64,000 nucleotides of DNA. It comes from Curtobacterium sp. MCSS17_015. Its GTDB lineage: Bacteria; Actinomycetota; Actinomycetes; Actinomycetales; Microbacteriaceae. The stretch spans positions 1,984,001 through 2,048,000 of the forward strand of contig NZ_CP126256.1 of assembly GCF_003234265.2 (NCBI RefSeq), in the 5' to 3' direction. Under the pieces are notes generated by a model. That model was not told the DNA's origin. It did no database searches and saw nothing but the letters and a program-made list of their open reading frames with translations. How positions within the stretch are numbered: position 1 is the stretch's first letter; each line of letters begins with the position of its first letter. Made by a program: the position numbers and the translations under genes. Below, piece after piece: positions 8,270-21,863 of the stretch.

Positions 8270-9079
8270 ATGACGGTGCGCATCGGCCTGTCCGGCTGGC
8301 AGTACGACTCGTGGCGCGGAGACTTCTACCCCGCGCGCCTGGCGAAGCGTCGGTGGCTCGAGCACGTCGGGGAACGGTTCCCGACCGTGGAGGTCAACGG
8401 TTCCTTCTACTCGCTGCAGCGCCCGTCCCGGTACCGCGCGTGGCGAGCGGCGGTCCCGGCGGACTTCCGCTTCGCGCTCAAGGGCGGCCGGTACGTCACG
8501 CACATGCTCCGCCTCCGGAACGTGGACACCGCCCTGGCGAACTTCTTCGCCTCCGGCCCGCTCGAGCTCGGCCCGACCCTCGGCCCGGTGCTCTGGCAGC
8601 TCCCGGAACACGTGGTGCCCACCGCGGAGGTCCTCGACGCCTTCCTGACGGTCCTCCCCCGCACCCACGGCGCGGCAGCGGCACTGGCAGCCGAGCACGA
8701 CGCGAAGGTCGTCGAACCCGCCACCGTGGCAGCAGACCCAGGCCTGCCCGTCGACCACGCCCTGGAGGTCCGCTCGCCGGACGCCGTCACGCCCGAGCAC
8801 CTCGCGGTCCTGCGGCGGCACGGTGTCGCGCTCGTCGACTCGCACGCCGGCGACTTCCCCCGCTTCGTCCACGACACCCGTGCACCACTTGCGTACCTCC
8901 GGCTGCACGGAGCGCCGCACACCTACCACGACGGCTACACGCCCGAAGCACTCTCGGCGTGGGCGGACACCGTCCGGGGGCACGTGGGCGCGGGCCGGGA
9001 CGTGTGGGTCTACTTCGACAACGACGCTGAACGGCACGCTCCCTGGGACGCGCTCGGACTCACCCGGCTCGTCGGCTGA
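8270..9079 (+). CDS. DUF72 domain-containing protein
   Basis: This 269-residue protein matches the DUF72 (YecE-like) TIM-barrel family: N-terminal IGLSGWQYDSWRGDFYP, the TVEVNGSFYSLQRPSRYRAW segment, FALKGGRYVTHMLRL, and the C-terminal YLRLHGAPHTYHDGYT and VWVYFDNDAERHAPWDAL blocks. The biochemical function is not established; structures of the family suggest an endonuclease-like or sugar-isomerase-like barrel. The ATG at 8270 is preceded by a -10 box at leaderless distance. It is divergent from the tRNA-Glu genes and convergent with the metallo-hydrolase downstream. Confidence 0.88.
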   Translation: MTVRIGLSGWQYDSWRGDFYPARLAKRRWLEHVGERFPTVEVNGSFYSLQRPSRYRAWRAAVPADFRFALKGGRYVTHMLRLRNVDTALANFFASGPLELGPTLGPVLWQLPEHVVPTAEVLDAFLTVLPRTHGAAAALAAEHDAKVVEPATVAADPGLPVDHALEVRSPDAVTPEHLAVLRRHGVALVDSHAGDFPRFVHDTRAPLAYLRLHGAPHTYHDGYTPEALSAWADTVRGHVGAGRDVWVYFDNDAERHAPWDALGLTRLVG

Positions 9080-9150
9080 CCGGGCCCGGCCCGGCGACCG
9101 ACGGCGGGCGTGGACGGCGCCGGGTGATGACCGACGTCCGACGAGGGACG

Positions 9151-9783
9151 TCAGGCCGTGAGCGACTCCCCCGGCGCGAGCACGACGACCTCGCCCGCGG
9201 GTTCGACGACCTGTCGGATGCGGTCGGTGTGGCCCGCGAAGCCGATGTCGGAGAGCGTCGCTTCGTGGATCGGGAACGCCCGTCGGGGTGCGACGGACGC
9301 CAGGTGGTCCATGAGGTCGCCGACGCGGAGCCACGGGGCACCCACCGGCGTCGCGAAGACCTCGACCGGAACGCCCGGGTCGATGTAGGCGTCACCCGGG
9401 TGGAAGAGCACCCCGTTGACGAACACCCCGGTGTTGTCGACCACCGGGACCGAGGAGTGGATGAGCTGGTGCCGTGTGCCGTGGAAGGTGAGCCGGAACG
9501 GCCCGACGCTCCGGGCCTCCCCGTCGGTCACGACGTCGACGTCGACGACCTGGGCGAGCGCCGCGGCGACCCCGGCAGGACCGAAGACGGGGATGCCCGG
9601 GTTGCGCTCGAGCAGTCCGGCCACCTGCTCGGCGGTGCCGTGGTCCGGGTGCTCGTGCGTGACGACGACGGCGACCGCGCCCGTCGCCTCGACGGGACGG
9701 GTGAACGCGCCGGGGTCGATGACCAGACGGGCGCCGTCCTCCTCGACGACGAGGCAGGCGTGCTCGAGCTTCGTGACCAGCAT
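9151..9783 (-). CDS. MBL-fold metallo-hydrolase
   Basis: A 210-residue metallo-beta-lactamase-fold protein with the metal motif THEHPDHG (His43, His45, Asp47, His48), further ligands in FHGTRHQLIHSS and HPGDAYI, and a C-terminal IHEATLS segment. It resembles the UlaG/L-ascorbate-6-phosphate lactonase-like or RomA-like subgroup, which includes phosphodiesterases; no substrate can be assigned. The ATG at 9783 is the natural start of the MLVTKLEHAC N-terminus. The frame stays open far upstream over the next gene but codes there only for Arg/Pro-rich sequence. Confidence 0.85.
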   Translation of the reverse strand: MLVTKLEHACLVVEEDGARLVIDPGAFTRPVEATGAVAVVVTHEHPDHGTAEQVAGLLERNPGIPVFGPAGVAAALAQVVDVDVVTDGEARSVGPFRLTFHGTRHQLIHSSVPVVDNTGVFVNGVLFHPGDAYIDPGVPVEVFATPVGAPWLRVGDLMDHLASVAPRRAFPIHEATLSDIGFAGHTDRIRQVVEPAGEVVVLAPGESLTA

Positions 9784-9803
9784 GGCGACGAGCGTACGCC
9801 GCC

Positions 9804-10094
9804 CTACCGGGCGTCGGGCGGCAGCGTCTCCTGTGCGAGGTGCGCGGCCTGGGCGCGCTCGGCATCGGCGATGAAGCGTTCGGCGCCGCCACGGGGCATC
9901 CCCGACTGACCCCCGCAGTACGAGCACTGCAGCACGTACCGGCCGTGTCCGAACGGGAACACCGGCACGAAGAAGAGCGTGAACCAGGTGCGCAGGCGGT
10001 GCAGGCGCTGCGCGGCGGTCGATCCGCAGAGTGCGCAGGCGAAGAAGAGGACGCCGACGAGGTCGGTCCTGGTGCGGCTGCCGAAGATGATCAT
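9804..10094 (-). CDS. Zinc-ribbon domain-containing protein
   Basis: This 96-residue protein has two CxxC pairs (Cys20/Cys23 and Cys57/Cys60) flanking a hydrophobic stretch, FTLFFVPVFPFGHGRYVLQC, so it should form a four-cysteine zinc ribbon near or at the membrane. Such proteins are widespread in actinobacteria but have no established role. The ATG at 10094 follows AGGGGAC. It is 20 bases upstream of the MBL-fold gene and probably cotranscribed with it. Confidence 0.8.
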   Translation of the reverse strand: MIIFGSRTRTDLVGVLFFACALCGSTAAQRLHRLRTWFTLFFVPVFPFGHGRYVLQCSYCGGQSGMPRGGAERFIADAERAQAAHLAQETLPPDAR

Positions 10095-10258
10095 GACGTC
10101 CCCTGTGGTGGTGCTGCTCGGGTTGCCCGTGCTGCCCTCGTGCCGTCCGGTCCGGGCTCCAGCGCGGCACTCGGGCGTGGCGAGCGTGTTCCACCCAACG
10201 CTATCCCCCGCCACCGGTGCTGCCTGCCGGACTGACGCGAGGATCGCCACGGGAACGA

Positions 10259-10288
10259 CGAAGGCCCTCGGATTCCCGAGGGCCTTCG
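10259..10288 (-). terminator. Terminator of tRNA-Gln
   Basis: A 13-bp stem, CGAAGGCCCTCGG and its complement with loop ATTC, lies ten bases after the tRNA-Gln CCA end. The left flank GGGAACGACGAAGG matches the tRNA-Glu terminator. Confidence 0.8.
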
Positions 10289-10298
10289 ATCACGTTGC

Positions 10299-10373
10299 TG
10301 GCTGGGGTACCTGGACTCGAACCAAGAACGACGGTACCAGAAACCGCTGTGTTGCCAATTACACCATACCCCA
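10299..10373 (-). tRNA. tRNA-Gln(CTG), CCA encoded
   Basis: The minus strand gives acceptor TGGGGTA pairing with TACCCCA, T-arm TTGGTTCGAGTCCAG and anticodon loop TTCTGGT, so the anticodon is CTG (Gln, CAG). Genomic CCA is at 10301-10299. The gene lies downstream of gltX, as tRNA-Gln/Glu genes do in mycobacteria. Confidence 0.95.
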
Positions 10374-10392
10374 ATGGACCTTGCGGTCCTGC

Positions 10393-10409
10393 GCCCCGTT
10401 GTCCGGGGC
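10393..10409 (-). terminator. Short hairpin after the flavoprotein gene
   Basis: GCCCCG and CGGGGC pair around TTGTC just past the stop codon of the thioredoxin-reductase-like gene. It could end the gltX transcript, but the stem is only six bp. Confidence 0.4.
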
Positions 10410-10417
10410 ACGATCAA

Positions 10418-11341
10418 CTACTGTACAGCATCCCGGAGGTCTTCGAGACCACCCACGAGGTCACGGTGCACCGCCGCCGCTGTGGACGCACCGTGTCCGG
10501 CCGCGACGATGAGCTGTTCGGGTCCGGGCGGGGTGATGTCCCCCACGGCGTACAACCCGGGCGCGCCCGTCCGACCGAGCCGGTCGACCCGCACCAGACC
10601 GAGCTCGTCGCGGTCGAGCTCCGCGTCGACCCAGTCCAGGTCGGCGTGCCACACCGGTCGCACGAAGGCACCGGACCGCGGTTCGACGTGTCCGTCGGCG
10701 AGACGCACGCCGGTCATCCCGGTGCGGTCCCCCTCGAGGTCGGCGAGGGGACGGTCGTCGAGTCGGATCCCGGCACCGTCGAGCCGCGCTCGTCCGGCAT
10801 CCGACACCGTTGCCACCCCGTTGGTGTAGACGACCAGGTCGTCCGTCCATGCGCCGACGAGCAGCGCGCGGTCCACGACGTCGTCGGCCTCGCAGATGAA
10901 GGCCAGCGGCTGGCCGGCCTTGTCGTAGGCATCGCACTCGACGCAGCTGTGCACGTCCGTGCCGTAGAACGCGCGGAGCGACGGCAGGGCCGGGAACACC
11001 TCGCGGAGGCCCGTGGCGAGCACGACCGCACGCGCGGTCGCGTCCACCTCGGCTCCACGCCAGGTGCCGTGCACCCGCCACGCTTCCCCGTCGTGCTCCA
11101 CCCGGTCGACGACGGCCTGGGTCACCGTCGCCTCGGGGTACCCGGCGACCTCGTCACGGCCGAGCCGGCGCAGTTCGAGCGGCGAGATCCCGTCCCGGGT
11201 GATGAACCCGTGCGACCGGAGGGTGGCTGCGTTCCGCGGCCGGTTGGCGTCGAGGAGCAGGACCGTCCGTCTGGCCCGCACGAGGTTCAACGCGGCGCTG
11301 AGCCCGGCAGGACCCGCGCCGACGACGACGACGTCGTACAC
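10418..11341 (-). CDS. Thioredoxin-reductase-like FAD disulfide oxidoreductase, NADPH motif degenerate
   Basis: The 307-residue protein has the FAD motif VVVGAGPAGLSAAL (residues 6-19), a redox-active CVEC pair (Cys133/Cys136, HSCVECDAYD) in the place of the CATC of thioredoxin reductase, and the C-terminal FAD motif LYAVGDI. The second dinucleotide motif, normally Gly-rich (GGGDSA), reads ICEADD here, and the HRR 2'-phosphate loop is replaced by YTNG. The protein may therefore not use NADPH in the usual way. No thioredoxin gene is nearby. The GTG start lies five bases after the gltX stop, so the two are probably cotranscribed. Confidence 0.8.
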   Translation of the reverse strand: MYDVVVVGAGPAGLSAALNLVRARRTVLLLDANRPRNAATLRSHGFITRDGISPLELRRLGRDEVAGYPEATVTQAVVDRVEHDGEAWRVHGTWRGAEVDATARAVVLATGLREVFPALPSLRAFYGTDVHSCVECDAYDKAGQPLAFICEADDVVDRALLVGAWTDDLVVYTNGVATVSDAGRARLDGAGIRLDDRPLADLEGDRTGMTGVRLADGHVEPRSGAFVRPVWHADLDWVDAELDRDELGLVRVDRLGRTGAPGLYAVGDITPPGPEQLIVAAGHGASTAAAVHRDLVGGLEDLRDAVQ

Positions 11342-11346
11342 CGAGG

Positions 11347-12834
11347 TCAGCGCGCCGCGAGGGAGCGCAGTCGCGCGAGCGTGGACTCCCTGCCGAGGAT
11401 CTCCATCGACTCGAAGAGCGGCGGGCTGATCCGACGGCCGGACACCGCGACCCGGAGCGGACCGAACGCGACCCGCGGCTTCAACTCGAGACCGTCGATG
11501 AGCGCGACGCGGAGGGCCTGCTCGATCGCCGCCGTCTGCCAGTCGTCGAGCGACTCGAGGGCGGCGATGCCGGCGTGCAGGACCGGGAGCGGGTCGCCCT
11601 TGAGCGAGGCGAGGGCGTCGTCCTCCACGACCAGCTCCTGGTCGGAGGTGAACAGGAAACCGAGCATCGACGGCGCCTCGCTGAGGAGCTGCATGCGCTC
11701 CTGCACGAGCGGGGCCGCGAGGGCGAGGACGCGATCCTGCTCGGCCGTCACCGGCTCGTCGAGGTACGCGGTCAGGTACGGCTTCAGCCGGCCACGGAAG
11801 TCCTCAGGGTCGAGGAGGCGGATGTGGTCTCCGTTGATCGACTCGGCCTTCTTGTGGTCGAACCGCGCCGGGTTGGGGTTGACGTCGGTGACCTCGAAGG
11901 CCGCGACCATCTCGTCGACCGAGAACACGTCACGGTCGGGGCCGATCGACCAGCCGAGCAGCGCGAGGTAGTTGACGAGCCCCTCGGGCACCATGCCGTT
12001 CGAGCGGTGGTGGAAGAGGTTCGACTCCGGGTCGCGCTTCGAGAGCTTCTTGTTGCCCTCCCCCATGACGTACGGCAGGTGGCCGAACTGCGGGATGAAC
12101 TGCGCGAGACCGATCTCGTACAGGGCCTCGTAGAGGGCGATCTGCCGCGGCGTGGAGGACAACAGGTCCTCGCCTCGGAGCACGTGGGTGATCCCCATCA
12201 GAGCGTCGTCGAGTGGGTTCGTGAACGTGTACAGGGGCTTGCCGTTGGGCCGGACCACGACGAAGTCGGGGAAGGAGCCCTGCGGGAAGGTGATCTCGCC
12301 GCGGACGAGGTCCTGGAACCCGAGGTCACGGTCGGGCACCCGCAGGCGCAGTGCCGGCACCCGCCCCTGGTCGCGGAAGGCCTGACGCTCGTCCTCGGTG
12401 AGGTCGCGCTCGTGGTTGTCGTAGCCCTGCTTCGGGTCACGACCGTTCGCGATGTTCCGGGCTTCCATCTCCTCCGGCGTGACGAAGGACTCGTACACGT
12501 GACCGGCGGCCTGGAGCTGCGCGATCGCGCCCGCGTAGACCTCGGTCCGCTCCGACTGGCGGTACGGACCGTGCGGGCCACCGACCTCGACGCCTTCGTC
12601 CCAGTCGAGCCGCAACCAGCGCAGCGCCTCGATGATCTGCGCGTAGGACTCCTCGCTGTCACGGGCCGCGTCGGTGTCCTCGATGCGGAACACCAGTTTC
12701 CCGCCCGTGTGCCGCGCGTAGGCCCAGTTGAACAGGGCCGTGCGGACGAGACCGACGTGCGGCGTTCCGGTGGGTGACGGGCAGAACCGGACGCGGACGT
12801 CGGTCTCGGTGGCAGAAGAGAATGGCGCAGTCAT
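11347..12834 (-). CDS. gltX: Glutamyl-tRNA synthetase
   Basis: The 495-residue enzyme charges tRNA-Glu (and, in organisms with GatCAB, tRNA-Gln) with glutamate. The class I HIGH-like motif is [10 protein letters not shown] (residues 19-28) and the KMSKS equivalent is KKLSKRD. The anticodon-binding C-terminal half is complete. It lies close to tRNA-Glu and tRNA-Gln genes. Downstream on the same strand is the flavoprotein; upstream is the rRNA operon terminator, so gltX must have its own promoter, which I could not place with confidence. Confidence 0.96.
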   Translation of the reverse strand: MTAPFSSATETDVRVRFCPSPTGTPHVGLVRTALFNWAYARHTGGKLVFRIEDTDAARDSEESYAQIIEALRWLRLDWDEGVEVGGPHGPYRQSERTEVYAGAIAQLQAAGHVYESFVTPEEMEARNIANGRDPKQGYDNHERDLTEDERQAFRDQGRVPALRLRVPDRDLGFQDLVRGEITFPQGSFPDFVVVRPNGKPLYTFTNPLDDALMGITHVLRGEDLLSSTPRQIALYEALYEIGLAQFIPQFGHLPYVMGEGNKKLSKRDPESNLFHHRSNGMVPEGLVNYLALLGWSIGPDRDVFSVDEMVAAFEVTDVNPNPARFDHKKAESINGDHIRLLDPEDFRGRLKPYLTAYLDEPVTAEQDRVLALAAPLVQERMQLLSEAPSMLGFLFTSDQELVVEDDALASLKGDPLPVLHAGIAALESLDDWQTAAIEQALRVALIDGLELKPRVAFGPLRVAVSGRRISPPLFESMEILGRESTLARLRSLAAR

Positions 12835-12877
12835 GACCTGCCGATCCTACCGTGACACGGCCCGCCTGCCAGGGACG

Positions 12878-12935
12878 CGAAAAGAGCCCCTGGGCGGGTG
12901 AGCATTGCTGCTCACCCGTCCAGGGGCTCTTTTCG
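12878..12935 (-). terminator. rRNA operon terminator
   Basis: A stem of 27 pairs with one G-U pair, arms CGAAAAGAGCCCCTGG-GCGGGTGAGCA and complement, with a four-base loop, lies just beyond the 5S gene. Read on the minus strand it ends in CTCTTTTCG, giving a U-rich 3' side. It is the strongest intrinsic terminator in the window. Confidence 0.9.
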
Positions 12936-12944
12936 TGAAAAGGA

Positions 12945-13062
12945 GTCCGGCGGCGTCCTACTCTCCCACAAGGTCCCCCTTGCAGTACCATCGGCGCTGA
13001 GAGGCTTAGCTTCCGGGTTCGGAATGTGACCGGGCGTTTCCCTCTCGCTATGACCACCGGAA
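12945..13062 (-). rRNA. rrf: 5S ribosomal RNA
   Basis: The minus strand starts TTCCGGTGGTCATAGCG and contains the conserved CCCGGTCACATTCCGAACCCGG loop and GATGGTACTGC, ending near GGACGCCGCCGGACT. Length is about 118. The ends are set by pairing of the terminal helix and may be off by a few bases. Confidence 0.93.
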
Positions 13063-13199
13063 CACGTTCGACACTTCTACTAGGGAAGGTTCGAAACAGT
13101 TCCGCGCATGCGCGGTGTTCAGTTTCAGTTGTTCCCGATCGTCTGTCGGGAACCACAAAGTGGACGCGAGCCCCACACCGAAGTGTGGGAAAAAAGTGT

Positions 13200-18313
<5,114 letters not shown>

Positions 18314-18459
18314 AAAAATTACAACCAACACCGAAGTGTCAGCGAGTTGATCTTGACTGTTGACTGTCTACTGACAATCTTCAATCCAAAAGGAATTGCT
18401 CCACACCCGATCAGCCGAAACCGACCAGGCACGGGGTCAATAAAATTGGCATTGACAAT

Positions 18460-18483
18460 GTGCACGCTGTTGAGTTCTCAAGG
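18460..18483 (-). promoter_or_regulatory. rRNA leader antitermination (nut/boxA-like) motif
   Basis: CCTTGAGAACTCAACAGCG lies in the transcribed leader about 150 bases before 16S. The same TTGAGAACT core appears in the 16S-23S spacer. It matches the motif conserved in actinobacterial rRNA leaders, where NusB-type antitermination is proposed. The whole 370-base leader otherwise shows no gene. Confidence 0.6.
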
Positions 18484-18690
18484 ACCAGACGCACTCCCCA
18501 CTCCACACCACCAGGATGCTTCGCCAGAGAGGCTGTCGTTCTCGAACCCACCGCGAGGACGACACGAGGCCGTCGTTTTCGATCGGTGGGTGGTTGCTGG
18601 AGGCGGACCCCGTCCGGACTGCGTTGACCGGGTGCTTGACCCGGTGACCGTCTCGGCCGTTCCGTTCCGCCTCAGCGGCAACGAGTGATT

Positions 18691-18719
18691 ACTCTACACA
18701 CGCTCCCGGAGGCTGCCAA
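18691..18719 (-). promoter_or_regulatory. rRNA operon promoter
   Basis: On the minus strand TTGGCA (18719-18714) and TAGAGT (18696-18691) are separated by exactly 17 bases. This is a good sigma-A type promoter about 370 bases before 16S. The predicted start is near 18684. Confidence 0.7.
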
Positions 18720-18783
18720 CCGAGATCGATCCCGGGCGTGTCGGTCCGGAACCGGGAGGTGCCGGGGTCGGCACGAGACGGAC

Positions 18784-18817
18784 GGAGGCCCGACACCTGC
18801 GACGGTGTCGGGCCTCC
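18784..18817. terminator. Terminator of the serA-leuB-ilvE-FAHD operon
   Basis: GGAGGCCCGACACC and its exact complement form a 14-bp stem with loop TGCGAC, 20 bases after the FAHD stop. It separates that operon from the rRNA promoter. The GGAGGCCCG arm is shared with other hairpins in the window. Confidence 0.75.
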
Positions 18818-18836
18818 AGGTCGGGCGTCCGCGAGG

Positions 18837-19607
18837 TCAGTGACGAGCGATGACCGGGTTGCGGAGCGAGCCGATGCCGGAGATCGTGACCTCCACCACC
18901 TCGCCGTCGCGGATCGCGCCGACGCCCGCCGGGGTGCCGGTCAGGATGACGTCGCCCGGGAGCAGGGTCCAGATCGACGAGATGAACTCGATGAGCGTCG
19001 GGATGTCGTGCACCATCTCGTTCGTGGACGCGGCCTGACGGAGGTCGCCGTCCACGCGCGTCTCGATGCGGATGTCCGACGGGTCGATCTCGGTCTCGAT
19101 GACCGGGCCGAGCGGGCAGAACGTGTCGAAGCCCTTGGCGCGGGCCCACTGGCCGTCGCGCGCCTGCAGGTCACGGGCGGTCACGTCGTTCGCGATCGTG
19201 TACCCGAGGATGACGCTCGCGAAGTCCTCCTTCGTGACGTTCTTGGCCAGCGAACCGATCACGATGGCGAGCTCGCCCTCGTGGTCGACGCGGCCGATGT
19301 CGGCGGGCAGGCGGATCGGGTCCTCGGGACCGATGACCGACGTGTTCGGCTTGAGGAACACCACCGGGTCGTCGGCCGTGCGCTCGTCCATCTCCGAGAC
19401 GTGCTCGGCGTAGTTGAGCCCGACGCCGATGACCTTCGAGCGTGGGATGACCGGGGCGAGCAGCTTCGCGTCCGACAGGGACACCCGCTCCCCCGTCGTC
19501 TCGAAGCCCTGGTACATCGGGTCGCCGGCGAGCACCACCAGTGCGCGCTCGTCGAGGATGCCGTAACGGGGGTCCTCCCCCTCGGTGCTGAACCGTGCGA
19601 TCTTCAC
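18837..19607 (-). CDS. Fumarylacetoacetate hydrolase family protein
   Basis: The 256-residue protein has the FAH/COG0179 core: VIGVGLNYAEHVSEM, FLKPNTSVIGPEDPI, the metal-binding VDHEGELAIVIG (E..E) and the LTGTPAGVGAIRDGE loop near the C-terminus. Relatives include 2-hydroxyhepta-2,4-diene-1,7-dioate isomerases and acylpyruvases; the actual substrate is unclear. It starts at GTG nine bases after ilvE in the serA-leuB-ilvE operon, the same order as in many actinobacteria, where it is followed by gltX. Here an rRNA operon separates the two. Confidence 0.88.
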   Translation of the reverse strand: MKIARFSTEGEDPRYGILDERALVVLAGDPMYQGFETTGERVSLSDAKLLAPVIPRSKVIGVGLNYAEHVSEMDERTADDPVVFLKPNTSVIGPEDPIRLPADIGRVDHEGELAIVIGSLAKNVTKEDFASVILGYTIANDVTARDLQARDGQWARAKGFDTFCPLGPVIETEIDPSDIRIETRVDGDLRQAASTNEMVHDIPTLIEFISSIWTLLPGDVILTGTPAGVGAIRDGEVVEVTISGIGSLRNPVIARH

Positions 19608-19616
19608 GGGTCGACC

Positions 19617-20774
19617 CTACTCAGCGCTCGGGGTGGTCGGCTCCGTGAGCTGGACCATCCAGCCGTGCGGGTCGGGACGGCGGCCGTACTGGATGTCCGT
19701 CAGTTCCTCGCGCAGGGACATCGTCAGTTCTCCGGCCCCGGTCGTCGGCGAGCCGATGGTGAAGCCGTCGCCGCGCAGTTCCGCGATCGGGGTGACGACC
19801 GCGGCGGTGCCACACGCGAATGCCTCGGTGATGGTGCCGTCAGCGACACCGTCGCGCCACTCGCTCAGGGCGACGGGTCGACGTTCCACCCGCAGGCCAC
19901 GGTCGACCGCCAGCTGCAGGATCGAGTCGCGCGTGATGCCTTCGAGGATGGAGTCGGAGTCGGGGGTGACCAGCGTGCCGTCGGAACGGACGAGGACCAC
20001 GTTCATGCCGCCGAGCTCCTCGAGGTACTCGCCCTTCTCGGAGTCCAGGAACATCACCTGCTGGCACCCGTGCTCGTACGCCTCCTGCTGGGGCAGCAGC
20101 GAGGCCGCGTAGTTGCCGCCGGTCTTCGCCGCACCGGTCCCACCGCGAGCGGCACGTGCGTACTGGGTCGAGAGCCAGATGGACACCGGCTTCGGCCCCG
20201 AGGTGAAGTAGGCGCCCGCCGGGCTCGCGATGCAGTGGTACTGCACGGCGTGTGCGGCGCGGACCCCCAGGAAGGCCTCGGTCGCGATCATGAACGGGCG
20301 CAGGTACAGGCTCGTCTCCGGTGCCGACGGCACCCAGGCCTCGTCCGCGCGGACCAGCTGCCGGACCGACTCGACGAAGACCGACTCGGGCAGCTCCGGG
20401 AGCGCGAGCCGTCGCGCCGAACGGGCGAACCGGCGCGCGTTCGCGTCCGGGCGGAACGACCACACCGAACCGTCGGCGTGCCGGTAGGCCTTCATGCCCT
20501 CGAAGATCTCCTGCGCGTAGTGCAGGACGCTCGCGCTGGGGTCGAGGGAGAGCGGGCCGTACGCGTGGATCGACGCGTCGTGCCAGCCGTCGTCGATGGT
20601 CCACTCGACGGTGGCCATGTGGTCGGTGAAGTGCTTGCCGAAGCCGGGATCGGCGAGGATCTCCTCACGCTCCGCCGCTGCGCGGCGTTCGGCGGACGGG
20701 GTGGTCGCGAAGTCGAGGGCGAAGTCGGTGTCGCCGTCGTCGGGGGTGCTGTCGGGGATGCTGTCGCTGCTCAT
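19617..20774 (-). CDS. ilvE: Branched-chain amino acid aminotransferase
   Basis: A 385-residue class IV PLP aminotransferase. The Schiff-base lysine is Lys217 in AAKTGGNYAAS, preceded by the EIFEGMKAYR substrate loop, and the PLP-phosphate contact GMNVVLV and GITRDSIL segments follow. It performs the last step of leucine, isoleucine and valine synthesis with glutamate as donor. The length and N-terminal extension of about 35 residues are typical of the actinobacterial type. It is 14 bases from leuB. Confidence 0.95.
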   Translation of the reverse strand: MSSDSIPDSTPDDGDTDFALDFATTPSAERRAAAEREEILADPGFGKHFTDHMATVEWTIDDGWHDASIHAYGPLSLDPSASVLHYAQEIFEGMKAYRHADGSVWSFRPDANARRFARSARRLALPELPESVFVESVRQLVRADEAWVPSAPETSLYLRPFMIATEAFLGVRAAHAVQYHCIASPAGAYFTSGPKPVSIWLSTQYARAARGGTGAAKTGGNYAASLLPQQEAYEHGCQQVMFLDSEKGEYLEELGGMNVVLVRSDGTLVTPDSDSILEGITRDSILQLAVDRGLRVERRPVALSEWRDGVADGTITEAFACGTAAVVTPIAELRGDGFTIGSPTTGAGELTMSLREELTDIQYGRRPDPHGWMVQLTEPTTPSAE

Positions 20775-20788
20775 GGGGATGGCTCCTG

Positions 20789-21856
20789 TCAGGCCGTGGT
20801 GGTGCGCGCGGTGACCGCCGCGACGATGGCGTCGCCGATCTCGGCCGTCGACCGCCGTGTGGTGCCCCGGTCGGCGAGGTCGGCCTCGACCGCCTGCGTC
20901 ACCGCTGCCGCCAGGTCCGCGCGACCGATGTGGTCGAGCAGGAGGGCGACGGACAGGACCGCTGCGGTGGGGTCGGCCAGCTGCTGACCGGCGATGTCCG
21001 GGGCTGATCCGTGGACCGGTTCGAACATGCTCGGGAAGGTGCCGTCCGGGTTGATGTTGCCCGATGCCGCCAGACCGATGCCGCCGCTGATCGCCCCGGC
21101 GAGGTCGGTGATGATGTCGCCGAAGAGGTTGTCGGTCACGATGACGTCGAACCGCGACGGCTCGCGCACCATGTGGATCATGACGGCGTCGACGTGCTGG
21201 TAGTCGACCGCGACGTCCGGGTACTCCTGGCCCACCGCGGACACGGTGCGCTGCCAGAGGGACCCGGCGTACACGAGGACGTTGCTCTTGTGCACCAGGG
21301 TCAGGTGCTTCCGCGGGCGGCGCGACGCCAGGTCGAACGCGTACCGCACCACACGCTCCACACCGTGCGCGGTGTTGAGCGAGACCTCGGTGGCGATCTC
21401 GTGCGGCGTCCCCACGCGGATCGCGCCGCCGTTGCCGACGTACGGGCCCTCGGTGCCTTCGCGGACGACGACGAAGTCCACGTCCCCGGGTGCGGCGAGC
21501 GGTGACGCGACGGCGTCGTGCACCGTCGTCGGCCGGAGGTTGACGTAGTGGTCGAACGCGAAGCGCAGCTTCAGCAGCAGCCCTCGCTCGATGATCCCGC
21601 CGGCGAGCCGCGGGTCCCGCGGGTCACCGCCGACGGCTCCGAGGAGGATCGCGTCGTGCTCGGCGATCGCCGCCATGTCGTCCTCGGTGAGGATGTCGCC
21701 GGTCTCGAGGAAGCGGGTCGCGCCCAACGAGAAGGCGGTCTCCTGCACGTCGAGCTCCGCACCGGCCACGGCGTGCAGGACCTTGAGCGCCTCGTCGACC
21801 ACCTCGGGACCGATGCCGTCCCCGCGGATGACCGCCAGCTTGAGCGTCTGCGACAT
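20789..21856 (-). CDS. leuB: 3-isopropylmalate dehydrogenase
   Basis: The 355-residue decarboxylating dehydrogenase oxidises 3-isopropylmalate with NAD+. It shows [12 protein letters not shown] at the N-terminus, the [14 protein letters not shown] substrate loop, and the metal-binding [22 protein letters not shown] segment. The NAD-binding loop has [13 protein letters not shown]. The ATG at 21856 lies seven bases after the serA stop. The leader-like sequence upstream of it is the end of serA. Confidence 0.95.
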   Translation of the reverse strand: MSQTLKLAVIRGDGIGPEVVDEALKVLHAVAGAELDVQETAFSLGATRFLETGDILTEDDMAAIAEHDAILLGAVGGDPRDPRLAGGIIERGLLLKLRFAFDHYVNLRPTTVHDAVASPLAAPGDVDFVVVREGTEGPYVGNGGAIRVGTPHEIATEVSLNTAHGVERVVRYAFDLASRRPRKHLTLVHKSNVLVYAGSLWQRTVSAVGQEYPDVAVDYQHVDAVMIHMVREPSRFDVIVTDNLFGDIITDLAGAISGGIGLAASGNINPDGTFPSMFEPVHGSAPDIAGQQLADPTAAVLSVALLLDHIGRADLAAAVTQAVEADLADRGTTRRSTAEIGDAIVAAVTARTTTA

Positions 21857-21863
21857 GGGTCTC

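Noticed and set aside
9133..9152. Hairpin GACGTCC/GGACGTC between DUF72 and the MBL-fold gene
   Set aside because: The stem is only seven bp and overlaps the MBL stop codon; it could be a weak terminator but is not better than chance in this base composition.
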